The notes beneath the pieces are model-generated. The model was not told the DNA's origin. It did not search any database and saw only the letters and a program-made list of their open reading frames with translations. Positions 8,652-18,204 of a stretch of 64,000 nucleotides of DNA are shown here, piece by piece. This stretch comes from Streptomyces geranii. GTDB taxonomy: Bacteria > Actinomycetota > Actinomycetes > Streptomycetales > Streptomycetaceae. Position 1 is the stretch's first letter, and every line of letters starts with the position of its first letter. The DNA is taken from the NCBI RefSeq assembly GCF_002954775.1, contig NZ_PJME01000009.1, positions 124,001 through 188,000 of the forward strand, read 5' to 3'. The position numbers and the translations under genes were made by a program.

Positions 8652-9142
8652 ATGCGGCAGAACGAAGAAAAAGCAGGAAAAGAAACAGCGGGAAAAGGAA
8701 AAGCGGGAAAAGAAGCAGAGGTTCGTACGGTAATTCTCGGGGTGGCGGCCAGTGACAGTCACGTCGTGGCCAATCACCTCATCGCCCACGCGCTGCGCGC
8801 CGAAGGATTCCAGGTCGTCAATCTCGGCGCCTGCACCTCGGTCGCCGAATTCGCCGAAGCACACGCCGACCACCCGGACGCCGAGGCCGTCATCATCGGC
8901 AGCCTCAACGGCCACGCCCACGCCGACCTCCAGGACCTGCCCACCGCCCGCGCCGCAGGCCGGCTCGGCTGCCCGGTGATCCTCGGCGGCAACCTCTCCG
9001 TCGGCAGCTACAAGGGCGCCGCCGACCACGAGCGGCTCTACGCGCTCGGCGTCGACGTCGTCCTGTCCGACCTCGACGAACTCTCCCTGGTCCTCGACGA
9101 GTTGCGGGCCCGCCGCACGACGGCGGCCCCGGTCGCCGCCTC

Positions 9143-9146
<4 letters not shown>
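8652..9146 (+). CDS. Glutamate mutase small (sigma) subunit, B12-binding
   Basis: A 164-residue cobalamin-binding protein, the S component that with the E subunit isomerises L-glutamate to threo-3-methylaspartate. The base-off B12 motif appears as SDSHVVANHL (D-x-H-x-x-A where clostridial GlmS has Gly). It is followed by GFQVVNLGACTS, a SLNG segment like the SLYG of GlmS, and the ILGGNLSVG loop. About 25 residues of Lys/Glu/Gly-rich N-terminal extension, coded by an unusually A-rich stretch, precede the domain. ATG 8652 has GGGGGC just upstream; earlier in-frame codons overlap the desaturase gene. Its stop overlaps the start of the large subunit (ATGA). Confidence 0.88.
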
Positions 9147-10540
<1,394 letters not shown>

Positions 10541-10561
10541 CCCAGGAGTGGGAAGAGAACC

Positions 10562-11527
10562 ATGCAGTCCATCCGCGTCACCCGGCCCGGCGGCCCGTCC
10601 GAACTCCGCCTGGAGCAGACCGAGTCGCCGGTCCCCGGCCCCGGTCAGGCACTGGTCCGCAACACCGCCGCAGGCGTCAACTACATCGACGTCTACTACC
10701 GCGACGGCACCTATCCCGCCGAACTCCCGTTCACCCCGGGCCAGGAGGCCGCCGGTGTGGTCGAGGCGGTCGGCGAGGGCGTGAGCGGGTTCGCGCCGGG
10801 TGCGCGGGTCGCGTACGCCTCCCAACTGGGCGCCTACGCCGAGTACACGGTGGTCCCCGAGGCCAAGCTGATCCCGGTGCCGGACGGCGTCGACCTCACC
10901 GAGGCCGCCGCGGTGACCCTCCAGGGCCTCGCCGCGTACTACCTCACCCACGAGACGCACCCGGTCGCCAAGGGCGACACCGTGGTCGTCCTCGCGGCGG
11001 CGGGCGGTCTCGGCCGGCTCCTGGTCCAGCTGGCGGCGGCGCGCGGGGCGACGGTCGTGGCGGTCGCCTCGACCCCCGAGAAGCAGGCGGTGGCCCGCGA
11101 GGCGGGCGCCCACCACACTTTCGGCTACGACGAATTCGACGTCGCGGTAAGGAATGTGACGGACGGTCAGGGCGCGCAGGTCGTCTACGACTCGGTCGGC
11201 GCCACGACCCACCTCACCAGCCTGCGCAGCCTCGGCCGCCGGGGCACGCTCGCCCTGTGCGGGCTGTCCAGCGGTCCCGTGCCACCGCTGGACATCGAAC
11301 TCCTACGGGGCGGCGGCTCGTTGTTCCTGACCCGCCCCACGATGAAGGACTACGTGTACGACGCCCGGACCCTCCGCGCGGCAGGCGGCGCCGTCTTCGA
11401 GTACCTGGCCGCCGGGGTGCTGAGGCCGCTGATCCACGCGGAACTCCCGCTCGCCGACGCGGCCGAGGCACACCGCCTGCTGGAGAGCCGCGCCACGACG
11501 GGCAAGCTCCTGCTGACCACGTCCTGA
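10562..11527 (+). CDS. Zeta-crystallin-type NAD(P)H quinone/enoyl oxidoreductase
   Basis: A 321-residue zinc-independent medium-chain dehydrogenase/reductase, close in length and layout to QorA-type quinone oxidoreductases. The GroES-like half has NYIDVYYRDGTYP and FTPGQEAAGVVEAVG. The Rossmann half has the cofactor loop VVVLAAAGGLGRLL near residue 145 and VVYDSVG. No structural-zinc cysteine cluster is present. ATG 10562 has AGGAGTGGGAAGAG upstream and lies 21 nt after the mutase gene. In the cluster it may reduce an activated double bond, perhaps acting with the desaturase or aminotransferase. The reaction is not known. Confidence 0.83.
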   Translation: MQSIRVTRPGGPSELRLEQTESPVPGPGQALVRNTAAGVNYIDVYYRDGTYPAELPFTPGQEAAGVVEAVGEGVSGFAPGARVAYASQLGAYAEYTVVPEAKLIPVPDGVDLTEAAAVTLQGLAAYYLTHETHPVAKGDTVVVLAAAGGLGRLLVQLAAARGATVVAVASTPEKQAVAREAGAHHTFGYDEFDVAVRNVTDGQGAQVVYDSVGATTHLTSLRSLGRRGTLALCGLSSGPVPPLDIELLRGGGSLFLTRPTMKDYVYDARTLRAAGGAVFEYLAAGVLRPLIHAELPLADAAEAHRLLESRATTGKLLLTTS

Positions 11528-11597
11528 GCGCGGACACGCCTGCGCACAGGCCCCAAAACCCCACCACCGCAAGCAACTTCACCACCCGGGAGCAGAC

Positions 11598-12878
11598 ATG
11601 GCCGAGGCGAGCAGCCCTCACCTCCTCTTCGTCGGCGGCGCAGGAGACGCCACCCTCGCCGTGGACGTCGTCGAGAACGCGCTGCGGCAGGCCCGCGCAC
11701 GCGGCCTGACCATCCACCTCACCAACCAGGAAGCGACCCTGCCCGCCACCCCCACGGTCAACGCCCTCGCGGACACGGTCTCGGCGGTCGACTTCTCGGT
11801 ACGCGGCGCCAGCGCCGAATGGGTCCGCGAACGCACCTCGGCGGGCGACCGCTACGAAGTCGTCTTCGGCGTACGGGAGATGGCACAGGAGGCGGTCGCC
11901 GAGGTCGCCGACGCGCTCGGTCTGCCGGGCAACGCGCCGGAGGCGGTGCACCGGGTCCGTACGAAGGACGAGGCACGCGCCCATCTGGCCGCCGCCGGAT
12001 TCCGCCAGCCCCGCTTCCGGGTCTGCGCGACGGAGCCGGAGGCCCGCGGGTTCCTGGCCGGCTCGACCGGCCCCTGGGTGGTGAAGCCGCGCGACGCCAT
12101 GGGCAGCGAGGGCGTGACGCGGATCGACGGCCCGGCGGAACTGGCGGCGGCACTGGACTTCCTGCCGGCCGGACACGGCGGCGACGACGGCTCCGGCGGC
12201 GAAGTCTCCTTCATCGTCGAGGAGTTCGTGGAGGGCACCGAGTACAGCGCGGAGGGCGTCTTCCTCGGCGGCGCCCCGCACATCCTCGCCCTGACCTCGA
12301 AGGAACTGCTTCCACCGCCCAACTTCTTCGAGATCGAGTACGTCATCCCGGCGATCCTGCCCGAGCCGACGGCCACCGAGATCGAACGCCAGGTCGAGGC
12401 GGCGCTGACGGCCCTCGGCCTGCGCTTCGGCCAGTTCCATGTCGAGCTGTGGTGGACCGAGCACGGCGTCGTCCTGGGCGAGGTCCATGTGCGCAATGCG
12501 GGCGGCTGGATCCACCGCATGCTGCCGCACGTCATCCCGGGCCTGGAGTGGTTCGGCCTGGTCTACGACGACGTCCTGGGCAACCCGGTCGACAAGGCGG
12601 CCCTGAAGCCCGTACGAGGCTCGGCGATCCGTTTCCTGACCCCGCCGCCGGGACGCCTGCTGGCGATCGAGGGCTGGGACGAGGTGCTGGCCCACCCGGC
12701 GGTGCTGCACGCGGAACTGGCGATCACCCCCGGCACCGTCGTCGAGCCGCACCGCTCGGTCGGGAACCGGGTCGGCCACATCGCGGTCGGCGCGGACACC
12801 CCGGAGGAGGCGCAGGCACTGGCGCGGAAGCTGGAGGCCGGGGTGCGGTTCGTGACGGAGCCGGTGGAGGAGAAGTAG
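11598..12878 (+). CDS. Second ATP-grasp ligase
   Basis: A 426-residue ATP-grasp protein clearly different from the one at 1429-2748. It has an N-terminal domain starting HLLFVGGAGDATLAVDVVENAL, the segment PWVVKPRDAMGSEGVTRI near residue 155, VEEFVEGTEYSAEG, and a C-terminal metal site written GEVHVRNAGGWIH, where many family members have E-x-N-x-R. It probably makes an amide or peptide bond with ATP, giving the cluster two distinct condensing steps without NRPS modules. ATG 11598 follows GGGAGCAG. It is 70 nt after the oxidoreductase and appears to be the last cluster gene, since a DUF427 gene follows on the opposite strand. Substrates are unknown. Confidence 0.82.
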   Translation: MAEASSPHLLFVGGAGDATLAVDVVENALRQARARGLTIHLTNQEATLPATPTVNALADTVSAVDFSVRGASAEWVRERTSAGDRYEVVFGVREMAQEAVAEVADALGLPGNAPEAVHRVRTKDEARAHLAAAGFRQPRFRVCATEPEARGFLAGSTGPWVVKPRDAMGSEGVTRIDGPAELAAALDFLPAGHGGDDGSGGEVSFIVEEFVEGTEYSAEGVFLGGAPHILALTSKELLPPPNFFEIEYVIPAILPEPTATEIERQVEAALTALGLRFGQFHVELWWTEHGVVLGEVHVRNAGGWIHRMLPHVIPGLEWFGLVYDDVLGNPVDKAALKPVRGSAIRFLTPPPGRLLAIEGWDEVLAHPAVLHAELAITPGTVVEPHRSVGNRVGHIAVGADTPEEAQALARKLEAGVRFVTEPVEEK

Positions 12879-12917
12879 GAAGTAGCAGGAAGCAGAAGTA
12901 GGAGAAACGGTAGGGGA

Positions 12918-13250
12918 CTAGGCGGTCTGCACCTCGTAGAAGCAGAGGTGGTCCTTGATCGACGCGACCTCGGGCTTCGGCTCGGGGTACGCCCAGACGA
13001 GGTCGGCGGCGTCCGGGAGGGACCAGTAGGACGCCGTGCCCTTGAAGGGGCAGTACGTGTGGGTCTCGGAGGGCGTCAGCAGGTCGAGGCGGACGTCCTC
13101 CGCGGGGAAGTAGTACCGCGGAGGGCAGCCGGTCTCCCGCAGGACGAGGGCCCGCTCGCTCTCGGCGAGCACCTCGTCGCCGTGGACGGCGCGGACGCGG
13201 TCGGAGGTCTGCTCGATGGTGATCGTGTGTCCTTGAGCCCTGTCAGCCAT
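12918..13250 (-). CDS. DUF427 family protein
   Basis: A 110-residue protein matching the DUF427 family: an RVRAVHGDEVLAESERALVL region, a YYFPAEDV strand, the conserved THTYCPFKGTASYW segment, and KDHLCFYEV near the end. The family is common in Streptomyces and has no settled function. ATG 13250 is 50 nt from the divergent LOG-family gene, so the two may share a promoter region. The gap to the convergent ATP-grasp gene is only 39 nt and shows no hairpin, just purine-rich GAAGTAGGA-like repeats. Confidence 0.82.
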   Translation of the reverse strand: MADRAQGHTITIEQTSDRVRAVHGDEVLAESERALVLRETGCPPRYYFPAEDVRLDLLTPSETHTYCPFKGTASYWSLPDAADLVWAYPEPKPEVASIKDHLCFYEVQTA

Positions 13251-13300
13251 ACCCGAAAAGCGTTTGGAGGGCCCGGGATGTTCCCGCGTACGGTGACCGC

Positions 13301-13840
13301 ATGAACATCTGTGTCTTCCTCTCCGCCGCCGACCTGGACGACCGCTACACCCGCCCTGCGCGCGAGTTCGCGAAACTGCTGGGCAAGGGCGGGCACACCC
13401 TGGTCTGGGGCGGCTCGGACGTCGGTCTGATGAAGGTGGTCGCGGACGGCGTCCAGGAGGCGGGCGGCCGGCTGGTGGGCGTCTCGGTGGAGTTCCTGGC
13501 GGCGAGGACGCGGCCGGTCGCGGACGAGATGGTGATCGCGAAGGACCTCGCGGAACGCAAGCGCCTGCTCCTGGAGAAGGCGGACGCGGTCGTCATCATG
13601 GTCGGCGGCACCGGAACGCTCGACGAGGCCACGGAGATCCTGGAACTGAAGAAGCACGGCAAGTCGGACAAGCCGGTGGTGCTGCTGAACACCGCGGGCT
13701 TCTACGACGGCCTGAAGGAACAGCTCCGCAGGATGGACGCGGAGGGCTTCCTGCCCCGCCCGCTGACCGACCTGGTGTTCTTCGCGGAGGAGGCGGTGGG
13801 GGCGCTGGCGTACCTGGAGGAGAGCCAGGGCGTGGCCTGA
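13301..13840 (+). CDS. LOG-family protein (possible cytokinin-type phosphoribohydrolase)
   Basis: A 179-residue TIGR00730/LOG-like protein with a Rossmann-like fold: NICVFLSAADLDDRY at the start, GHTLVWGGSDVGLMKVVADG (the GGGxxGLM region), ERKRLLLEKADAVVIM, and GGTGTLDEATEIL. The usual PGGxGTxxE reads VGGTGTLDE, with Val for Pro and the catalytic Glu kept. LOG enzymes cleave ribose 5-phosphate from N6-modified AMP; many bacterial members were formerly called lysine decarboxylases. The start is a simple ATG; longer forms would run into the divergent gene's control region. Confidence 0.8.
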   Translation: MNICVFLSAADLDDRYTRPAREFAKLLGKGGHTLVWGGSDVGLMKVVADGVQEAGGRLVGVSVEFLAARTRPVADEMVIAKDLAERKRLLLEKADAVVIMVGGTGTLDEATEILELKKHGKSDKPVVLLNTAGFYDGLKEQLRRMDAEGFLPRPLTDLVFFAEEAVGALAYLEESQGVA

Positions 13841-13878
13841 GCGCCGGGCGGGTGAGCGGGTGAGCGGGTGATGCGAGC

Positions 13879-14577
13879 ATGGCGGGCATGGCTACTCATG
13901 TGATCACCGGGGCGGGTTCGGGTATCGGTGCGGCGGTCGCGCGGCGGCTGCACGCGCGCGGGGACGAACTCGTGCTGCACGCGCGTGACGCGGGGCGGGC
14001 GAAGGAACTGGCGGCGGAGTTCCCCGGGGCTCGGACCCTGGTCGGCGACCTGTCGGACCCCGACCGCCTGTCCTGGGCGTTCTCGCACCAGACGCTGCCG
14101 GACCGGGTGGACTCCCTGCTGCACATCGCGGGCGTGGTGGACCTGGGCCCGGTGGGCGACCTGACCCCCAAATCCTGGCGCCACCAACTCAACGTCAACC
14201 TGATCGCCCCCGCCGAACTGACCCGGCACCTGCTGCCCCAACTCCGCCTCTCCCAGGGCCAGGTGATCTTCGTCAACTCGGGCGCGGGCCTGAGCGCGGG
14301 GGCGAACTGGTCGGCGTACGCGGCGTCGAAACACGGCTTGAAGGCGCTGGCGGACTCGCTCCGGCAGGAGGAACGGGGCGCGGGGGTACGGGTGACGACG
14401 GTGTACCCCGGCCGCACGGCGAGCCCGATGCAGGCGAAGGTGCACCAGCAGGAGGGCAAGGAGTACGACGCGTCGAAGTGGATCGACCCGGAGTCGGTGG
14501 CAACGACGATCCTGCTGGCGCTGGACCTCCCTCGGGACGCGGAGATCAACGACGTGACGGTACGCCCGGGCAGCTGA
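13879..14577 (+). CDS. SDR family oxidoreductase
   Basis: A 232-residue short-chain dehydrogenase with TGAGSGIGAAVARRL at the N-terminus, LLHIAGVVDLGPV in place of NNAG, a catalytic Ser in VNSGAGLSAG, and YAASKHGLKAL (Y-x-x-x-K). It ends in a short cap (EINDVTVRPGS) as in many actinobacterial SDRs. Two starts are close (ATG 13879 and ATG 13888); neither has a good ribosome site. It follows the LOG-family gene by 38 nt and may share its transcript. The substrate cannot be assigned. Confidence 0.8.
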   Translation: MAGMATHVITGAGSGIGAAVARRLHARGDELVLHARDAGRAKELAAEFPGARTLVGDLSDPDRLSWAFSHQTLPDRVDSLLHIAGVVDLGPVGDLTPKSWRHQLNVNLIAPAELTRHLLPQLRLSQGQVIFVNSGAGLSAGANWSAYAASKHGLKALADSLRQEERGAGVRVTTVYPGRTASPMQAKVHQQEGKEYDASKWIDPESVATTILLALDLPRDAEINDVTVRPGS

Positions 14578-14588
14578 CCAGGTCTTTT

Positions 14589-14719
14589 TCGCCCCCGCCG
14601 CCCCTACCCGTTCCCGTCCGCGGGGGCTCCGCCCCCGAACCCCCGCTCCTCAAACGCCGGAGGGGCTGAATACGCAGCCCCCAGGAACGGGATGGGACGG
14701 GTCGGGGCGGCGGGGGCGA
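14589..14719. repeat. Streptomyces intergenic palindromic repeat, probable terminator
   Basis: A 131-bp element fills most of the 178-nt gap after the SDR. Its outer arms, 14589-14611 and 14697-14719, are a 23-bp inverted repeat with one mismatch. Inside is a perfect 7-bp hairpin (CGGGGGC-TCC-GCCCCCG, 14621-14637), followed by CTCAAACGCCGGAGGGGCTG, a string I recognise as a very common intergenic repeat in Streptomyces chromosomes. It probably ends transcription on both strands. Copy number in this genome cannot be judged from the window. Confidence 0.7.
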
Positions 14720-14755
14720 GAAAACCACGCCCCCCGACTCCGTACGCTTCCCCAC

Positions 14756-15757
14756 GTGAACCCAAACCCCACCTTCGGCCCCGCCACCGGCATCGGTTCC
14801 CTCCCCGGCGGTGATGCCCGGGAAGCCGTCAAGGCGGCCACCGGGTCCTTCGAGGACTTCCCCTTCCTCCCCGAACTGCCCGCCCGCGGCCCCGGCGCCG
14901 ACATGATCGGCCGTACCGCCGGCATGCTCGTCGAGATGTACGCGCGCGTGGAGCCCAGCGGCTGGCGGCTGGGGGACCGCCCGGGGCGGGACACCAAGCG
15001 CGCCCGCTCCTGGCTCGGCGAGGACCTCGACGCGCTGGAGGAGTTCACCCAGGGGTACGAGGGCCGGCTCAAGGTCCAGGCCGTCGGGCCCTGGACCCTC
15101 GCCGCCGCCATCGAACTCAGGAACGGCGAACTCGCCCTCTCCGACCCCGGCGCCTGCCGCGACCTCGCCGGCTCCCTCGCCGAAGGGCTCCGCCTCCACC
15201 TCGACGAGCTGCACCGCCGCATCCCCGGCGCCCAACTCGTCCTGCAACTCGACGAACCCTCCCTCATCGCCGTACTCCGGGGGCAGGTGAAGACCGCCAG
15301 CGGCTACCGCACCCACCGCTCCGCCGACCGGCAGGTCGTCGAGGCGACCCTCCGGGACGTTCTCGGCGTGCACTCCGACGGGCCGACCGTCGTCCACTCC
15401 TGTGCCCCCGACGTCCCCTTCGCCCTCCTCCGCCGGGCCGGCGCCGCCGCCGTCTCCTTCGACTTCTCGCTTCTCACCGAGCGTGACGACGACGTGATCG
15501 GCGAGGCCGTCGAGAGCGGTACGCGGCTCTTCGTCGGTGTCGTGCCGGGGACGGACACCGCATTGTCAGACCCTGCCGGTAGCGTCAGTGGTGTCAGGTC
15601 GCTGTGGCGCAGGTTGGGGCTGCGTCCGGGGCTGCTCGCGGAGGCGGTCACGGTCACCCCGGCGTGCGGACTCGCGGGCGCTTCCCCGCAGTACGCACAC
15701 AAGGCACTCGCCCACTGCGCCCAGGCGGCGAGATCACTCGCGGACAACCCAGAGTAA
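14756..15757 (+). CDS. MetE C-terminal-domain-like protein
   Basis: A 333-residue protein related to the catalytic half of cobalamin-independent methionine synthase. The start TFGPATGIGSLPG is typical of this short actinobacterial form. Possible zinc ligands are kept in VHSCAPDVPF (H-x-C) and VTPACGLAG (Cys), and QLDEPSL fits the substrate strand. The N-terminal MetE half (about 400 residues) is absent, so it is not a standard methionine synthase; it may use another methyl donor or thiol. The GTG start was kept because the frame begins just after the intergenic repeat. It lies 15 nt upstream of ligA, a common arrangement in Streptomyces. Confidence 0.82.
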   Translation: MNPNPTFGPATGIGSLPGGDAREAVKAATGSFEDFPFLPELPARGPGADMIGRTAGMLVEMYARVEPSGWRLGDRPGRDTKRARSWLGEDLDALEEFTQGYEGRLKVQAVGPWTLAAAIELRNGELALSDPGACRDLAGSLAEGLRLHLDELHRRIPGAQLVLQLDEPSLIAVLRGQVKTASGYRTHRSADRQVVEATLRDVLGVHSDGPTVVHSCAPDVPFALLRRAGAAAVSFDFSLLTERDDDVIGEAVESGTRLFVGVVPGTDTALSDPAGSVSGVRSLWRRLGLRPGLLAEAVTVTPACGLAGASPQYAHKALAHCAQAARSLADNPE

Positions 15758-15772
15758 CGGGAGGAAAACACG

Positions 15773-17986
15773 GTGGCCGGCGAACAGCACGCACAGTCCA
15801 CATCGGTGCCCGCCGAGGCGCGCGACAGGCACGCCCAGCTCGCCGAGCAGATCGAGGAACACCGCTTCCGGTACTACGTGAACGACGCTCCGGTCGTCAG
15901 CGACGCGGAGTTCGACAGGCTTCTGCGCTCACTGGAGGCGCTGGAGGAGGAGCATCCGGAGCTGCGCACCCCCGAGTCCCCGACCCAGAAGGTCGCGGGC
16001 GCGTACGAGACGGACTTCGCCTCCGTCGTGCACCGCTCCCGCATGCTCTCCCTCGACAACGCCTTCGACGACCTGGAGTTGGCTGCCTGGGCCGAGCGCG
16101 TCCACAAGGACGTCGGCGCCTCCGAGCACCACTTCCTGTGCGAGCTGAAGGTCGACGGCCTCGCCGTCAACCTGACGTACGAGCACGGCCGTCTCACCCG
16201 CGCGGCGACCCGCGGTGACGGCCGCACCGGCGAGGACATCACGCCCAACGTCCGTACGATCGCCGAGATCCCCGACCGGCTGACCGGCGACCGCGTCCCG
16301 GACCTGGTGGAGATCCGCGGCGAGGTCTACTTCCCGATGGACAAGTTCGCCGAGCTGAACGCCCGGCTCGTCGAGAACGGCGACAAGCCCTTCGCCAACC
16401 CCCGTAACGCGGCGGCCGGTTCGCTCCGCCAGAAGGACCCGCGCGTCACCGCCACCCGCCCGCTGCACATGGTCGTCCACGGCATCGGCGCCCTGGAGGG
16501 CTTCGACCCGCTGACCCGCCTCTCCGCCGCCTACACCCTGCTGCACGAGTGGGGGCTGCCGACCACGCGGTACGGGAAGGTGGTCGACGACCTCGACGGC
16601 GTACGGGAGTTCATCGCGTACTACGGCGAGAACCGGCACTCCGTGGAGCACGAGATCGACGGCGTCGTCGTCAAGCTCGACGAGATCCCGCTGCAGGGGC
16701 GGCTCGGGTCCACCTCGCGTGCCCCGCGCTGGGCCATCGCCTGGAAGTACGCGCCCGAGGAGGTCAACACCAAGCTCATCAACATCCGCGTGGGCGTGGG
16801 GCGTACGGGCCGCGTCACGCCGTACGCCCAGGTCGAACCGGTCACCGTCGCCGGCTCCGAGGTCGAGTTCGCCACCCTGCACAACCAGGAGGTCGTCAAG
16901 GCCAAGGGCGTACTCATCGGTGACACCGTGGTGCTGCGCAAGGCCGGCGATGTCATCCCGGAGATCCTCGGCCCGGTCGCCGACCTGCGCGACGGCACGG
17001 AGAAGCCCTTCGTGATGCCCGCCGAGTGCCCCGAGTGCGGTACGCCGCTGCGGGCCATGAAGGAGGGCGACATCGACCTCCGCTGCCCCAACGCCCGCAC
17101 CTGCCCGGCCCAGTTGAGAGAGCGGCTGTTCTATCTCGCCGGGCGCAAGAGTCTCGACATCGAGAACTTCGGCTATGTGGCCGCCGCCGCGCTCACCAAG
17201 CCGCTGGAGCCGTCCGAGCCGCCGCTGCTCGACGAGGGCGACCTCTTCGACCTCACCATCGAGCGGCTGCTGCCCATCAAGGCGTACGTCCTGGACCAGG
17301 ACAGCGGGCTGCCCAAGCGGGACCCGAAGACCGGCGAGGAGAAGATCGCCACCGTCTTCGCCAACCAGGAGGGCGAGCCCCGGAAGAACGCGGTCTCGAT
17401 GCTCGCCAACATCGCTGCCGCCAAGGACCGGCCGCTCGCCCGGGTCCTCACCGGGCTGTCGATCCGGCATGTCGGGCCGGTCGCCGCCGAGGCACTGGCC
17501 CGGGAATTCCGCTCGATCGAGCGGATCGAGCAGGCCTCCGAGGAGGAGTTGGCGACCACGGACGGGGTCGGGCCGATCATCGCGGCCTCGCTCAAGGAGT
17601 GGTTCGCGGTCGACTGGCACCAGGAGATCCTGCGCAAGTGGCGGGCCGCCGGGGTCCGGATGGTGGAGGAGAGCTCCGGCGAGGACGAGGGGCCGCGCCC
17701 GCTCGAAGGGCTCACCGTCGTCGTCACCGGCACCCTCGAACACCACACGCGGGACGGCGCGAAGGAGGCGCTGCAGAGCCGTGGAGCAAAAGTGACCGGT
17801 TCTGTTTCGAAGAAGACGTCATTCGTGGTTGTGGGTGACAATCCTGGTTCGAAGTTCGACAAGGCCATGCAGTTGAAGGTGCCCGTCCTGGACGAGGCCG
17901 GGTTCGCCGTCCTGCTCGAACAAGGACCAGAGGCCGCTGCCGAAGCGGCACTTCCGACCGAAGAGACACTTCCGGCAGAGGAGTAG
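15773..17986 (+). CDS. ligA: NAD-dependent DNA ligase LigA
   Basis: The 737-residue replicative DNA ligase, which seals nicks in duplex DNA using NAD+. Domains in order: Ia (HRFRYYVNDAPVVSDAEFD), the adenylation domain with catalytic Lys126 in ELKVDGLAVNL, the OB fold, a Cys4 zinc finger (CPECGTPL ... CPNARTCPAQL, about residues 420-445), helix-hairpin-helix repeats and a C-terminal BRCT domain (LEGLTVVVTGTL onward). It is longer than the 671-residue E. coli enzyme. Much of the excess is a charged insertion after the zinc finger around residues 470-545, including KPLEPSEPPLLDEGDLFDLT and DPKTGEEKIATVFANQEGEP. GTG 15773 has GGAGGA upstream. Confidence 0.97.
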   Translation: MAGEQHAQSTSVPAEARDRHAQLAEQIEEHRFRYYVNDAPVVSDAEFDRLLRSLEALEEEHPELRTPESPTQKVAGAYETDFASVVHRSRMLSLDNAFDDLELAAWAERVHKDVGASEHHFLCELKVDGLAVNLTYEHGRLTRAATRGDGRTGEDITPNVRTIAEIPDRLTGDRVPDLVEIRGEVYFPMDKFAELNARLVENGDKPFANPRNAAAGSLRQKDPRVTATRPLHMVVHGIGALEGFDPLTRLSAAYTLLHEWGLPTTRYGKVVDDLDGVREFIAYYGENRHSVEHEIDGVVVKLDEIPLQGRLGSTSRAPRWAIAWKYAPEEVNTKLINIRVGVGRTGRVTPYAQVEPVTVAGSEVEFATLHNQEVVKAKGVLIGDTVVLRKAGDVIPEILGPVADLRDGTEKPFVMPAECPECGTPLRAMKEGDIDLRCPNARTCPAQLRERLFYLAGRKSLDIENFGYVAAAALTKPLEPSEPPLLDEGDLFDLTIERLLPIKAYVLDQDSGLPKRDPKTGEEKIATVFANQEGEPRKNAVSMLANIAAAKDRPLARVLTGLSIRHVGPVAAEALAREFRSIERIEQASEEELATTDGVGPIIAASLKEWFAVDWHQEILRKWRAAGVRMVEESSGEDEGPRPLEGLTVVVTGTLEHHTRDGAKEALQSRGAKVTGSVSKKTSFVVVGDNPGSKFDKAMQLKVPVLDEAGFAVLLEQGPEAAAEAALPTEETLPAEE

Positions 17987-18094
17987 CGGTTGAAGACCAC
18001 CCGATCGGCGCATACCAGATGCATACGGGTGGCCGGGTCGCATTCGGGCAACCGTCGACGACCGCTGCCCGTGGAAGCCTTCTGCGGCCTACTG

Positions 18095-18124
18095 TTGACG
18101 TATGCGCCTGCCGTGCCCGGATGT
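18095..18124 (+). promoter_or_regulatory. Candidate promoter of the rmdB-like gene
   Basis: TTGACG (18095-18100) and GGATGT (18119-18124), with 18-nt spacing, lie 80 nt upstream of the chosen ATG in the 218-nt gap after ligA. The -35 box is good and the -10 box weak. No other promoter-like pair stands out in this gap. Confidence 0.3.
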
Positions 18125-18204
18125 GGTTCGGACGCGGTCCCGTCGGACTTCGGCGGACATCGGACCGCGTGGCGTGGGCACAGCCGGCTGTGAGAGGGAC
18201 GGGA

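Noticed and set aside
12879..12917. GAAGTAGGA-like purine repeats between convergent genes considered as a terminator
   Set aside because: They cannot form a hairpin and the tract is too short to call a defined repeat element.
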